Source: JAHIYG01 sp041306075
GTDB taxonomy: Archaea > Altiarchaeota > Altiarchaeia > IMC4 > SCGC-AAA252-I15
Reading direction: 5' to 3'
NCBI GenBank assembly: GCA_041306075.1
Contig: JBFYKH010000019.1
Span: 1-53,406, forward strand
DNA: 53,406 nt
Part shown: in pieces, positions 9,136 through 17,237 of the stretch
Layout: each line of letters opens with the position of its first letter
Position numbering within the stretch: the stretch's first letter is position 1
Program-made: the position numbers and the translations under genes
Notes under the pieces: model-generated
What the model saw: only the letters and a program-made list of their open reading frames with translations
The model's database searches: none
Told to the model about the DNA's origin: nothing

Positions 9136-10605
9136 ATGGACTTGCACCCCCATGAGATAAGGATCCTCAAGGCCTTGGAGAGGGATTCCACGCCCGCCGA
9201 GGTCGCGGCCGCCGCCGGCCTCGAGCTGGACGCGGTTTTGAGGGCGCTTTCATGGCTTAGGACCAAGGGCCTCGCCGACTACTCCGAGTCCGTGAGCGAG
9301 GACGTCTCATTGGGCGAGGAGGGGAAAACGTACGCCGCCTCAGGCCTCCCGGAGAGGAAGCTACTCTCGAAGGTGGGTGATGGAGTCGGCCTCAAGGAGC
9401 TGAAGTCATCGTGCGAGCCCGGCGAGTTCAGCATCGGGTTCGGCTGGCTGAGGAGGAAGAGGCAGGTCGAAGTCGAGAACGGCGTCGTCAAGGTCCTCGA
9501 CCCCGGGAAGACGCCCGACGAGGAGGTCTTCGAGCGCCTCGTCAAGGGGCCGTTGAACACTGCGAGGCTCGGGAGGGAGGAGCTCGAGGGCCTCGCGCTC
9601 CTGAAGAGCAGGAAGAACGTCGTCCTGGTGAAGGAGGTCAAGGTCATAACGGCGAAGCCGACGGACGAGGGGCTGAGGCTCGCATCCACGCTCACGGAGG
9701 ACGACAGCATATCGCAGCTGACCCCCGAACTCCTCGTCGGCGGCGGATGGAAGGGCAGACGATTCAGGCCCTACGACACCGGCGTGTGGGTGAGGCCGAG
9801 GCAGCCGGCCAAGAAGCACCCCGTGAGGAGGCAGATAAACAGGGTGAGGAGGATTTTCACGGGCATGGGCTTCGCGGAAATCAGGGGCCCGCTCGTGGAA
9901 AGCGCCTTCTGGAACTTCGACGCCCTCTTCCAGCCCCAAGACCATCCGGCGAGGGAGATGCACGACACGTTCTACCTCAGGAGCCCCAAGAAGGTGCCGA
10001 TGGGCGACTACGAGAGGTACGCTGCAAACGTCAAGAAGACGCACGAGGACGGGTGGACGACAGGCTCCACCGGCTGGGGCGGGAAGTGGGACCCGGCGGT
10101 CGCGGACAAGACGCTCCTGAGGACGCACACCACCGCCGTCACCGTAAGGCATCTGTCGAAGGTGAAAAAGGAGGACCTCCCGGTTAAGGTGTTCAGCGTC
10201 GGGAAGGTCTTCCGCAACGAGGCCGTCGACTACAAGCACCTGCCGGAGTTCTACCAGGTGGAGGGCATAGTCGCCGACCCGCATGCAAACTTCAGCAACC
10301 TCCTAGGCATACTCCGGCAGTTCTACAATGAGATGGGCTTCGAGAAGGTGAGGTTCAGGCCGGGCTACTTCCCGTACACGGAGCTGAGCGTGGAGCCGGA
10401 AGTGTACATGGAAGGCCGCGGCCAATGGATTGAGCTCGGAGGAGCCGGCATATTCCGCCCCGAGGTCGTGAAGCCGATGATGGGCTTCGACTGCCCGGTC
10501 CTCGCGTGGGGCCTCGGCCTCGACAGGATAGTCACCCTCGGGATGGGCCTGACCGACATCAGGCAGCTGTACATGAGCGACCTCGACTGGCTGAGGGAGA
10601 ACTAG
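9136..10605 (+). CDS. pheS: Phenylalanyl-tRNA synthetase alpha subunit (archaeal type)
   Basis: 489 aa, the size of archaeal/eukaryotic PheS. The N-terminal part (~1-80) is a winged-helix DNA/tRNA-binding-like region (MDLHPHEIRILKALE); the class II catalytic core runs from ~240. Motif 2 is seen at VFRNEAVDYKHLPEFYQ and motif 3 at LAWGLGLDRI, with the Phe-binding region ELGGAGIFRPEV between them. It forms an (alpha-beta)2 enzyme charging tRNA-Phe; the beta subunit gene pheT is not adjacent. Confidence 0.96.
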   Translation: MDLHPHEIRILKALERDSTPAEVAAAAGLELDAVLRALSWLRTKGLADYSESVSEDVSLGEEGKTYAASGLPERKLLSKVGDGVGLKELKSSCEPGEFSIGFGWLRRKRQVEVENGVVKVLDPGKTPDEEVFERLVKGPLNTARLGREELEGLALLKSRKNVVLVKEVKVITAKPTDEGLRLASTLTEDDSISQLTPELLVGGGWKGRRFRPYDTGVWVRPRQPAKKHPVRRQINRVRRIFTGMGFAEIRGPLVESAFWNFDALFQPQDHPAREMHDTFYLRSPKKVPMGDYERYAANVKKTHEDGWTTGSTGWGGKWDPAVADKTLLRTHTTAVTVRHLSKVKKEDLPVKVFSVGKVFRNEAVDYKHLPEFYQVEGIVADPHANFSNLLGILRQFYNEMGFEKVRFRPGYFPYTELSVEPEVYMEGRGQWIELGGAGIFRPEVVKPMMGFDCPVLAWGLGLDRIVTLGMGLTDIRQLYMSDLDWLREN

Positions 10606-10615
10606 TTAACGGCGG

Positions 10616-10623
10616 CTATAAAG
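10616..10623 (+). promoter_or_regulatory. TATA box for the receiver-domain protein
   Basis: CTATAAAG is 23-30 nt before the ATG at 10646, which favours that ATG over the in-frame TTG at 10643. Confidence 0.55.
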
Positions 10624-10645
10624 CTGTCCGTCCCAGAGTTATTTG

Positions 10646-11926
10646 ATGAGTGCTGAGAAGGCAGGACGGACGGGTAGTGTTGTTCCACCGCAGGGGAGTG
10701 AACTGCCGCCCATTGCTTCAGTAAGAGCCCACACACCAGCCGTCAGCTATGACTTCGAGGCAGGCGTTAGACGGGTAGTCGAAGGGGAAACGGGGTTCGG
10801 CAGATTCATCAAGCCGCTGATAGACCGATTGAACAATCTGCCTGCGGATAGACGTACGGAAAATCTGGAGACATTCAAGTTGATTTATGGTTTCCTGAAG
10901 GGGAAGAGCCTGGCCCGCCTGGAATACACGCAGGATGATGTGGTATTCATGATGGGGGACGACATCGGAAACCTCATAAGAAGGCCTATCCTGAACAGTT
11001 GGTACGCGGACCAAGTGGATGCCGCGATCGAGGGGAGGACTGACGCGGAAGGGGAGATAAAGTCGATGATGGGACGCTACCTCCGTGCAAGCGGGTGGTC
11101 CAGGTTCGTTCAAGACCCAACGCTTAGGGATACGTTATCAAAAGATTATCCTGGCGATGTTTACGTCGACACACTAACCTTAAGCCGTGATTTGAACGTG
11201 AAGATGGAGGAGGCTCCGCTGTTTTCGGTAGCGCTTGCAGAGGCTGCCTTCAGGATATGCAGGGAGAATATGGACAGGTACGGGAAGCCCAACGGCGCCG
11301 TCTGGGAGGCCGAGCGTGAGGCGGCAAAGAGGAGCGGCAGGCCGTTCAGGTTCCACACCGACCCGGGACACATGTTCAACGCCGGGACGAACATGGGCAA
11401 CAAGAAGGCGCTCATCGAGATGAAATGCCTCGGGAGACAGTCCAGTATGCCGCCCTTCCGCCGCGAGACGGAGTTCATGCTAGTCGAGGACAACCCGTTC
11501 CATTTCGTGTGGGCGGACATGCTGGACGCCGTCGGGAACACGGTGAGGTATGCGCCGCCGAAGGGTGCGGAGAGCCAGGAACCGATGGTGGTGGCTCAGG
11601 AGTCGAGGGGCTACTACATGTCAGCCGAACGCGCCCTCGAGGTGATGGAAAAGCGCGGGCGGCCGCCGGCCCTGCTGCTCACCGACATAGAGCTGCCCGG
11701 CATGAACGGCATAGAACTCATAAGGAGGCTCCACGACCGGGAAACCGCGTCAGGCGGGAAGCCGATCATCGCGGCCGTGTACTCCAGCAACGTCTACCCC
11801 TACGAGGACGAGCTGGGGAGGCTGACTGCTGACGGCATGATAGTCGGCGCCTGGCATAAGGCGAGGTTCAACGTCAGGGACATGATAGACGCGGTGAACA
11901 GGGAGATTCAGAGGCGAGGGGAGTGA
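10646..11926 (+). CDS. Orphan protein with C-terminal response-regulator receiver domain
   Basis: 426 aa. Residues 1-~270 match no family I recognise. The C-terminal ~150 residues are a receiver (REC) domain: acidic pair in LVEDNPF (~280-286), phospho-acceptor Asp in LLTDIELPGMNG (~347), the Ser/Thr in AAVYSSN and the Lys in GAWHKARF. An extra ~20 residues separate the acidic pair from the acceptor strand. No histidine kinase or DNA-binding domain is nearby, so output and partner are unknown. The first ~500 nt are visibly richer in A and T than the neighbours. Confidence 0.75.
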   Translation: MSAEKAGRTGSVVPPQGSELPPIASVRAHTPAVSYDFEAGVRRVVEGETGFGRFIKPLIDRLNNLPADRRTENLETFKLIYGFLKGKSLARLEYTQDDVVFMMGDDIGNLIRRPILNSWYADQVDAAIEGRTDAEGEIKSMMGRYLRASGWSRFVQDPTLRDTLSKDYPGDVYVDTLTLSRDLNVKMEEAPLFSVALAEAAFRICRENMDRYGKPNGAVWEAEREAAKRSGRPFRFHTDPGHMFNAGTNMGNKKALIEMKCLGRQSSMPPFRRETEFMLVEDNPFHFVWADMLDAVGNTVRYAPPKGAESQEPMVVAQESRGYYMSAERALEVMEKRGRPPALLLTDIELPGMNGIELIRRLHDRETASGGKPIIAAVYSSNVYPYEDELGRLTADGMIVGAWHKARFNVRDMIDAVNREIQRRGE

Positions 11927-11939
11927 CGGGCAGGCGGCA

Positions 11940-12854
11940 TCACGGCCTCTTGCGGGCTCTCGCCTTCAATACGGCGGCTGCGCCTGCGATGAGGACAGCC
12001 AACGCAACCGCCACCGGAATAATGTAATGCTTCAGTGGCGTCTTCACCTCGACCTCCGCCTCCGCGGGCTGGAAGCCGAGGAGCTCGGCCCGGAGCCTGT
12101 ATCTGCCAGCCTCCGGGAACGTCACGTTCGCTTCGCCCGAGGAGCCCGTCGCATACGCCTTGGCGTATCCCGGCCGCCCGGACGCGACGATGATTGATTT
12201 TACGCCGACGCCTGAATAGTGGACGAGCACCTCGGCCGGCTCCCCGACGTACGCCTCCGGCGGGACCTCCAGCCTCAGATTGCCTCCTTCACAGTAGCCG
12301 CAGGGGCCGCCGCAGTCCAATCCTTCCTCGCCTGCGTCCAGCACTTTGTTGCGGCATGAGCAGGGCATGCAGGGGCCGCCGCAGTCGGCATCCTCCTCGT
12401 AGGCGTCCTTCACCCGGTTGCCGCATAGTACGGGGTACACGTCCAGCGTCGAATTGCCCTCCGCCAGGTCGCCTGCGTTGTCTTTGCCGCCTACCGCGCA
12501 CCGCCACTCCCCAGCCCGGGCGTCCCGGTCGAGGGCGAAGCCCGCGTAGATGACGCCCGCCGTTATGGAGCGCTCGTCGGAGCCTGTCAGGAGCGCGTCG
12601 ACCCGGCCCCCGCCTTCCAGGTAGCCCCTTAGCGAGACTATGTCCCTGAAGCTGTTGAGGTCCTCGACCGTCGCCTTGCACCACGCCACGTCCATGCCCC
12701 CGGACTTGACGACCGAGTAGGAGCGGGCGTCATACGCCTTCGGCGGGCTGTTCAGTATCTGGACCCGCATCTCGGTGACCTGGGAAGCGGCCGCCTGGGA
12801 CAGGATGAGGAGTGTAACCGACGCTAACGCCAGGCGACGCATCATATCAGACAC
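11940..12854 (-). CDS. Membrane-anchored surface protein with two Cys-rich D-C-G-G repeats
   Basis: 304 aa. Signal peptide (MMRRLALASVTLLILSQAAA), an N-terminal beta-rich domain to ~150, two adjacent copies of a C-x-N-x(3)-D-x(2)-E-x(3)-D-C-G-G-x-C-x2-C repeat (CGNRVKDAYEEDADCGGPC and CRNKVLDAGEEGLDCGGPC), an Ig-like domain (~200-268), one transmembrane helix (~275-297) and a basic tail. Such Cys repeats occur in secreted proteins of bacteria, archaea and eukaryotes and probably form small disulphide knots. The GTG start is chosen because the TATA-like ATTATAAG (12877-12884) is 23-30 nt upstream of it; ATG codons at 12845 and 12842 are alternatives. Confidence 0.7.
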   Translation of the reverse strand: MSDMMRRLALASVTLLILSQAAASQVTEMRVQILNSPPKAYDARSYSVVKSGGMDVAWCKATVEDLNSFRDIVSLRGYLEGGGRVDALLTGSDERSITAGVIYAGFALDRDARAGEWRCAVGGKDNAGDLAEGNSTLDVYPVLCGNRVKDAYEEDADCGGPCMPCSCRNKVLDAGEEGLDCGGPCGYCEGGNLRLEVPPEAYVGEPAEVLVHYSGVGVKSIIVASGRPGYAKAYATGSSGEANVTFPEAGRYRLRAELLGFQPAEAEVEVKTPLKHYIIPVAVALAVLIAGAAAVLKARARKRP

Positions 12855-12888
12855 CGTATCTTATTTCGCAGGGGTTATTATAAGCCGG

Positions 12889-13743
12889 TCAGAACATGGC
12901 GGGGGTGACCCAGACCTCTACGGCCGCGGACGCTATGAGCACCACGACCGACAGGAGGAGGAGATCCAGGCTGTCCTTGATGACGTGCCAGAACTGCGGC
13001 TCCCTGTAGTGGTGGCAGACGACGGCGACGGATATGATGCCGCCGCCGAGGGAGCCGATGAAGTAGCTCGCCATCTCCGGGAGGCCGTGGACCAGGTAGG
13101 TGAACCCGACGGGGAGAACCGTGAAATAGTGGATTATCGACGCGTTGTTGCCGAGCGCGCCCAGGATCTGGAGGCCTTCCCTGAACACGCCGCCTATGGC
13201 GACGCCCAGCACGGAGGCGTTCCAGACGAGGATGAATATCGCCCCGGCCCCGTAGATGAACGAGAAGAAGACGCAGAACGCGAGCACCTGCAGGTTGTTG
13301 GACAGTATCATCCGGAAGGCGGCGTCCTTCGCTATCGCGGCCCCCGTCGGGTTCACCCTCCCGCTGACCGCGGAGACCGCCTCAAGCTGGCTTGAACACA
13401 TCACCTCGATGGTCTCTGTGGGCAGGACGGTGAACCAGAACGTGTACGCCAGCACCATGCCGACGAACAGGTACAGGAAGAACCAGAGTATGCGCATGTG
13501 CTCCTTCATCAGGAGGTACTCCCTGCATATCTTCAGGTCCTTGCCCTCCTCGTAGTTGATGGCCCGGTACATGATGACGACGAGGGGTATGGTGGTGAGG
13601 AATATGCCGGCGATGCTCGCATCCTTCGCGAACACCCACATGGCAAGGAACATGCCCACGGTCGCGTAGACGAAGCCGATGATGAGCATCCTCCGGGGGT
13701 GCTCCTCCCAGCTCTCCGGCACCACCACGGACTCCAAGACCAT
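12889..13743 (-). CDS. SpoIIM/DUF95 family membrane protein
   Basis: 284 aa with about six membrane helices. The pattern of an N-terminal VVPESWEEHPRRMLIIGF, a central ILSNNLQVLAFCVFFSFIYGAG and a later GLPEMASYFIGSLGGG matches the stage II sporulation protein M family (DUF95), common in archaea that do not sporulate. In Bacillus SpoIIM belongs to a cell-wall hydrolase complex; the role of archaeal members is unknown. Its promoter is a TATA-like box around 13760-13767. It is followed, on the same strand, by the Cys-repeat surface protein gene after 34 nt. Confidence 0.85.
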   Translation of the reverse strand: MVLESVVVPESWEEHPRRMLIIGFVYATVGMFLAMWVFAKDASIAGIFLTTIPLVVIMYRAINYEEGKDLKICREYLLMKEHMRILWFFLYLFVGMVLAYTFWFTVLPTETIEVMCSSQLEAVSAVSGRVNPTGAAIAKDAAFRMILSNNLQVLAFCVFFSFIYGAGAIFILVWNASVLGVAIGGVFREGLQILGALGNNASIIHYFTVLPVGFTYLVHGLPEMASYFIGSLGGGIISVAVVCHHYREPQFWHVIKDSLDLLLLSVVVLIASAAVEVWVTPAMF

Positions 13744-13809
13744 GAATATAGTATTGAAGGGGTAGTATAAGAAAAGCCTGGCGGGCGCAGCATCTCGACG
13801 GCAATCCGC

Positions 13810-15078
13810 CTACTTCTCTTCTGCCGCGCGCATTATGTCGAGCACCTTCTGGTCCTCGAGGGGCTTGCCTATGACGTGGAGGCCGGTGGGTATGCCGTCT
13901 GCGAGGCCTGCTGGGACGCTGCCGGCGGGGAGGCCTGCGAGGTTGGCCGGGACGGTGAATATGTCGTAGGCGTACATGACGCGGGGGTCGGTTATGGTGG
14001 TGCCGAGCTTGTGGGGGAGTTTAGGCACTACGGGGCCTACGAGGGCGTCGACGCCCTTGAGCGCCCGGGCCAGGTCGTTCCGTATCAGTGAGCGGGCCTG
14101 CAGGGCCTTCCGGTAGTACCTGCCGGAGTACTCCTTCTGGCTGATGTACTTCCCAAGGAGTATCCGCCTGAGGACCTCCTCGCCGCAGACTTCCTCTATC
14201 CTGCGGCCGAACCGGCGGCCGTCATATTTCCTGGTGGCGCTGTAGAATTCGACGTAGACGTTGAGGTAGTATGTGGGGAGGGCGAGCTCCATGTTCGGGA
14301 GGCTGACGTCGACCACCTCTGCGCCGGCGGACCGCAGGCGCTCGACCGCCGCCCGCACGGCCTTGACGATGGGCTTGTCGGCGACGAGCTCGTCGAATTC
14401 CCGGGCGTAGCCGAGCCTCACGCCGTGCATGTCCGGGTTCAGGTTCCGGGCGAAGCCGCCCCCTCCCGCCGCAAGCGACGTCGAGTCCCTGGGGTCCCGC
14501 CCGGATATGGCTTCCAGGAGGAGGGCGCACGTCTTGACGTCCCTGGCTATCGGCCCTATCTGGTCGAGGCTCATCGCCATGTCTATGAGCCCGTACCTGG
14601 ACACGAGGCCGTATGTGGGCTTGTATCCGACGACGCCGCAGTGGCAGGCGGGGTTCCTGATGCTCCCGCCCGTGTCGGAGCCGAGTGCGCAGTCTGCGAA
14701 TCCCGCCGCGACGGACGCCGCGGAGCCGCTGGAGGAGCCCCCGGGTATCAGCCCCGGCGCGCCCGGATTCTGGGTGGGGCCGAAGTAGGACGTCTCGCCG
14801 GATGCGCCGCATGCGAACTCGTCCTGGTTCGCCATGCCTACTATCGCCGCCCCGGCCTCCCTCGCCCGTTCGATGACGGTCGCGTCGTAGGGGGCGACGT
14901 AGTTCTCAAGCGTCTTCGAGCCTGCGGTTGCGAGGAGGCCCCGGACGCAGATGTTCGACTTGACCGCCAGCCTGAGGCCCGCGAGAGGCCCTTTGCCGCC
15001 GGCGGGGGCGTCGTTGACCTGGATGAATGCGTTGACCTTGGAGTCCAGCTCCTTCAGCCTCGACGGGTCCATTGCCAT
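13810..15078 (-). CDS. gatA: Glutamyl/aspartyl-tRNA amidotransferase subunit A-type amidase
   Basis: 422 aa. Amidase-signature enzyme with the full Ser-cisSer-Lys triad: Lys in LRLAVKSN, GGSSSGSAASVAAG and GSDTGGSIRNPA, followed by GVVGYKPTYGLVSRYGL, diagnostic of GatA. GatA releases ammonia from Gln/Asn for conversion of misacylated Glu-tRNA-Gln or Asp-tRNA-Asn. It is shorter than many bacterial GatA (~480), as in several archaea. gatB and gatC are not in the window. Two ATG starts (15078, 15072) are possible; a TATA box TATATTAA at 15097-15104 fits either. Confidence 0.92.
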   Translation of the reverse strand: MAMDPSRLKELDSKVNAFIQVNDAPAGGKGPLAGLRLAVKSNICVRGLLATAGSKTLENYVAPYDATVIERAREAGAAIVGMANQDEFACGASGETSYFGPTQNPGAPGLIPGGSSSGSAASVAAGFADCALGSDTGGSIRNPACHCGVVGYKPTYGLVSRYGLIDMAMSLDQIGPIARDVKTCALLLEAISGRDPRDSTSLAAGGGGFARNLNPDMHGVRLGYAREFDELVADKPIVKAVRAAVERLRSAGAEVVDVSLPNMELALPTYYLNVYVEFYSATRKYDGRRFGRRIEEVCGEEVLRRILLGKYISQKEYSGRYYRKALQARSLIRNDLARALKGVDALVGPVVPKLPHKLGTTITDPRVMYAYDIFTVPANLAGLPAGSVPAGLADGIPTGLHVIGKPLEDQKVLDIMRAAEEK

Positions 15079-15107
15079 ATCTTAGGGGCGACGCGGTATA
15101 TTAAGCG

Positions 15108-15335
15108 TCAGAGCCTGTGGAGGCCGAACATGCGCATCGCCGTCATCAGAGCCCACCCGAGGAGTCCGCCGACGACGAGCGTGAAGCCGATGAACTCCAT
15201 GTCGGCCCCGAGGGGCAGCATCTTGGGCGCCAGGTAGCTGCTGTGCGGCCACATCTTTACGCCGTAGCCGGCGAGCATCACGGCGACGCCTATGATGGCC
15301 ACCCCCATGCCTATGGTGGACTTGAGGACGCCCAT
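15108..15335 (-). CDS. Small two-helix membrane protein coupled to a KaiC-like ATPase
   Basis: 75 aa, below usual annotation size. Start ATG (15335) overlaps the TGA of the upstream ATPase as TGATG, which indicates translational coupling. Two clear hydrophobic helices (STIGMGVAIIGVAVMLAGYG and FIGFTLVVGGLLGWALMTA) flank a short loop (WPHSSYLAPKMLPLGADME). I recognise no family. The coupling suggests it is the membrane partner of the ATPase. Confidence 0.7.
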   Translation of the reverse strand: MGVLKSTIGMGVAIIGVAVMLAGYGVKMWPHSSYLAPKMLPLGADMEFIGFTLVVGGLLGWALMTAMRMFGLHRL

Positions 15336-16102
15336 CAGAACACCTTGTCCCCGGGCATCAGTGTGATGCCGTCCTTCTTTATCATGTAGGGGACCATCTC
15401 CTTCACGTGGTCCGAGCACCTGAGCTTCAGTATCTCGATGGCCCTGCGCCTGACCTGCCCCTTCCGGAGGTTGTACAGGACTATCACCCCGTCCACGAGG
15501 AACTCCTCCACCCCGGCCCTGCTGTATTTGTCGGGCTCCTGCTCGGTCTCGGTCAGGAGGAAGTTCACGGAGTTGTGCTGGTTGAGGGCGTCTATCATCG
15601 CCTGCAGGTATATCCTGTAGTGGTCCTTGTTGTGGAACGCGGCCTCGAGGGAGGAGATGGAGTCAACGACTATCCGGTCCGGGTGGAAGGGTATCTTTAT
15701 CTTCCTCGAGTCGACGAGGGATATGGTGTCGCGCTGGGTCCTCAGGAGGGTGAAGTCAGGCGACGACAGGTTCTGCTGGTTCTCGAACATCGTCGTCACG
15801 TCCTCAGCGAGCGCGTACGGGTCCACCTTCTGTATGTAGAGCTGGCCCTTCGCCTCGTAGGACTCCACGTCCCAGCCGAAGTTCTGCTTCATGTGGCGCC
15901 GGAGCTTGTCCGGGTCCTCCACGAGCGACACGTAGATTCCCTTCTCCCCGGCCACCACGCCGTTGTAGAGGGACTGCATCGTGAACACGGTCTTGCCGGT
16001 GCCGCATCCGCCCGACACCAGTATCGTGTTGCCGCGTTCTATGCCCTTGTTGTCTATCAGCTCGTCGAACGATGAAACCCTAGTCTGAAGGAAGTTCCCC
16101 AT
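15335..16102 (-). CDS. KaiC-like RecA-superfamily ATPase
   Basis: 255 aa, a single KaiC/RadA-type domain. Walker A is SGGCGTGKT (30-38); VYVSLVED-like strand IYVSLVEDPDKL follows; Walker B is DRIVVDSISSLEAAF (~143-157). A second conserved strand FLLTETEQEPD and the terminal VEEFLVDGVIVLYNL are shared with archaeal KaiC-like proteins, which are mostly uncharacterised ATP-driven signalling switches. A closely similar ATPase lies at 32434-33147. It is divergent from a beta-propeller membrane protein and coupled to a small membrane protein downstream. Confidence 0.85.
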   Translation of the reverse strand: MGNFLQTRVSSFDELIDNKGIERGNTILVSGGCGTGKTVFTMQSLYNGVVAGEKGIYVSLVEDPDKLRRHMKQNFGWDVESYEAKGQLYIQKVDPYALAEDVTTMFENQQNLSSPDFTLLRTQRDTISLVDSRKIKIPFHPDRIVVDSISSLEAAFHNKDHYRIYLQAMIDALNQHNSVNFLLTETEQEPDKYSRAGVEEFLVDGVIVLYNLRKGQVRRRAIEILKLRCSDHVKEMVPYMIKKDGITLMPGDKVF

Positions 16103-16133
16103 GATATCACCGGTTTAACAATCAGTATACCTT

Positions 16134-16141
16134 ATTATAAG
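16134..16141 (+). promoter_or_regulatory. TATA box for the beta-propeller protein
   Basis: ATTATAAG is 23-30 nt before the ATG at 16164. The minus-strand ATPase has its own box (CAGTATAC read on plus, 16123-16130) 21-28 nt from its ATG in the same 61-nt gap. Confidence 0.5.
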
Positions 16142-16163
16142 ACTACGCGGTAAGTGATAATCT

Positions 16164-17237
16164 ATGAGGGAAGGCGTTGCGGTGGCTGTCGCGCTGTTTC
16201 TCGCCTGTTTCGTGCAGGCGGACGACCTCTTGGGGGAGGAGCCTGTCTGGAGCCGGGATGTTCCCGGGGGGGTGGCTTCGGTCGACCTGGAGGGGGAGTG
16301 GATACTGGTCGGCGGCGAGAACGGCGTCTACTCCATCTCCCAGGACGGCGTGACGGGATGGTTCCACCCGACGGGCGCCGCCGTGACGTCCCTGAGAAGG
16401 CACGGGGGAGTCCTGGCGTCAGCCTCCGACGGCTCCCTGATGATGCTCGACCAGTCGGGGAACCTGCTTTGGGAGCGGCAGCTTCCAGGCTACGTGGGAT
16501 ACGACGCCGCCCTCGACGCGTCAGAGGACGGGATACTCGCAGGCAGCATGGACGGCTTCGTCTACATGCTCAACGACGACGGCACGTTCAGGTGGAAGCA
16601 CCTCGTGGGAAGCTACGTCACGAACGTCAGGCTCCTCAACGACAGCGCCGTCGCGGTGTCCGACAGGCAGGTGTACATCCTCGACCTGGAGGGGAGGGTG
16701 AGGAGGAACCTGGATATCATAGGCTACATCAGGGCTGCCGACGTGTACGAAGACATGATAGCCGTGGGGATGGACGACGGGGAGGTGAGGGGTTACGGTC
16801 TCAACGGGGAGCTCTATTGGAGGGTGAACACCAGCTCGCACGTCAGCGCGATAACGGCCACGGGGAACATGACCGTCGGCCTCAGGGACGGGCGGATTAT
16901 CAGGCTGGGCCGTGACGGCGCGCTACTGTGGAGCCGCAACGCCTCGGCCGGCGTCGCCGCCATAGAGGATTCCGGCGACGTATTGGTGGTCTCGACGCTC
17001 GACAACGCCTTGACCGCGTACACGCCCGCCGGGACGCCCGTGATGACGTTCAGGGCCGACGGCAGGACGTACGCGCTCGCAGGCGACGGGCGCAGGCTCG
17101 TCGCCGGCACGACGGGGGGGACGGTGAGCTACTACAGGCTGCCGGCAAGGGACAGGGGCTCGTCGTTCGTCACCGCCGCCGCCGTGGTGGTCGTGCTCGG
17201 GGCGGCGCTCATGCTCATAGTGCGGGGGTGGAGGTAG
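16164..17237 (+). CDS. Membrane-anchored PQQ-like beta-propeller protein
   Basis: 357 aa. Signal peptide (1-19, to FVQADD), then seven to eight ~40-residue repeats of the PQQ/WD-like kind, each with a strand such as LLWERQLPGYVG, TFRWKHLVGSY, ELYWRVNTSSH or LLWSRNASAG, then one transmembrane helix (~332-352) and a short basic tail. The propeller is thus outside the cell on a C-terminal anchor. Similar proteins (BamB-like, PQQ repeat) act as binding scaffolds. The stop touches the ychF start with no gap, and the gene diverges from the KaiC-like ATPase unit, so it may be functionally tied to either side. Confidence 0.75.
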   Translation: MREGVAVAVALFLACFVQADDLLGEEPVWSRDVPGGVASVDLEGEWILVGGENGVYSISQDGVTGWFHPTGAAVTSLRRHGGVLASASDGSLMMLDQSGNLLWERQLPGYVGYDAALDASEDGILAGSMDGFVYMLNDDGTFRWKHLVGSYVTNVRLLNDSAVAVSDRQVYILDLEGRVRRNLDIIGYIRAADVYEDMIAVGMDDGEVRGYGLNGELYWRVNTSSHVSAITATGNMTVGLRDGRIIRLGRDGALLWSRNASAGVAAIEDSGDVLVVSTLDNALTAYTPAGTPVMTFRADGRTYALAGDGRRLVAGTTGGTVSYYRLPARDRGSSFVTAAAVVVVLGAALMLIVRGWR

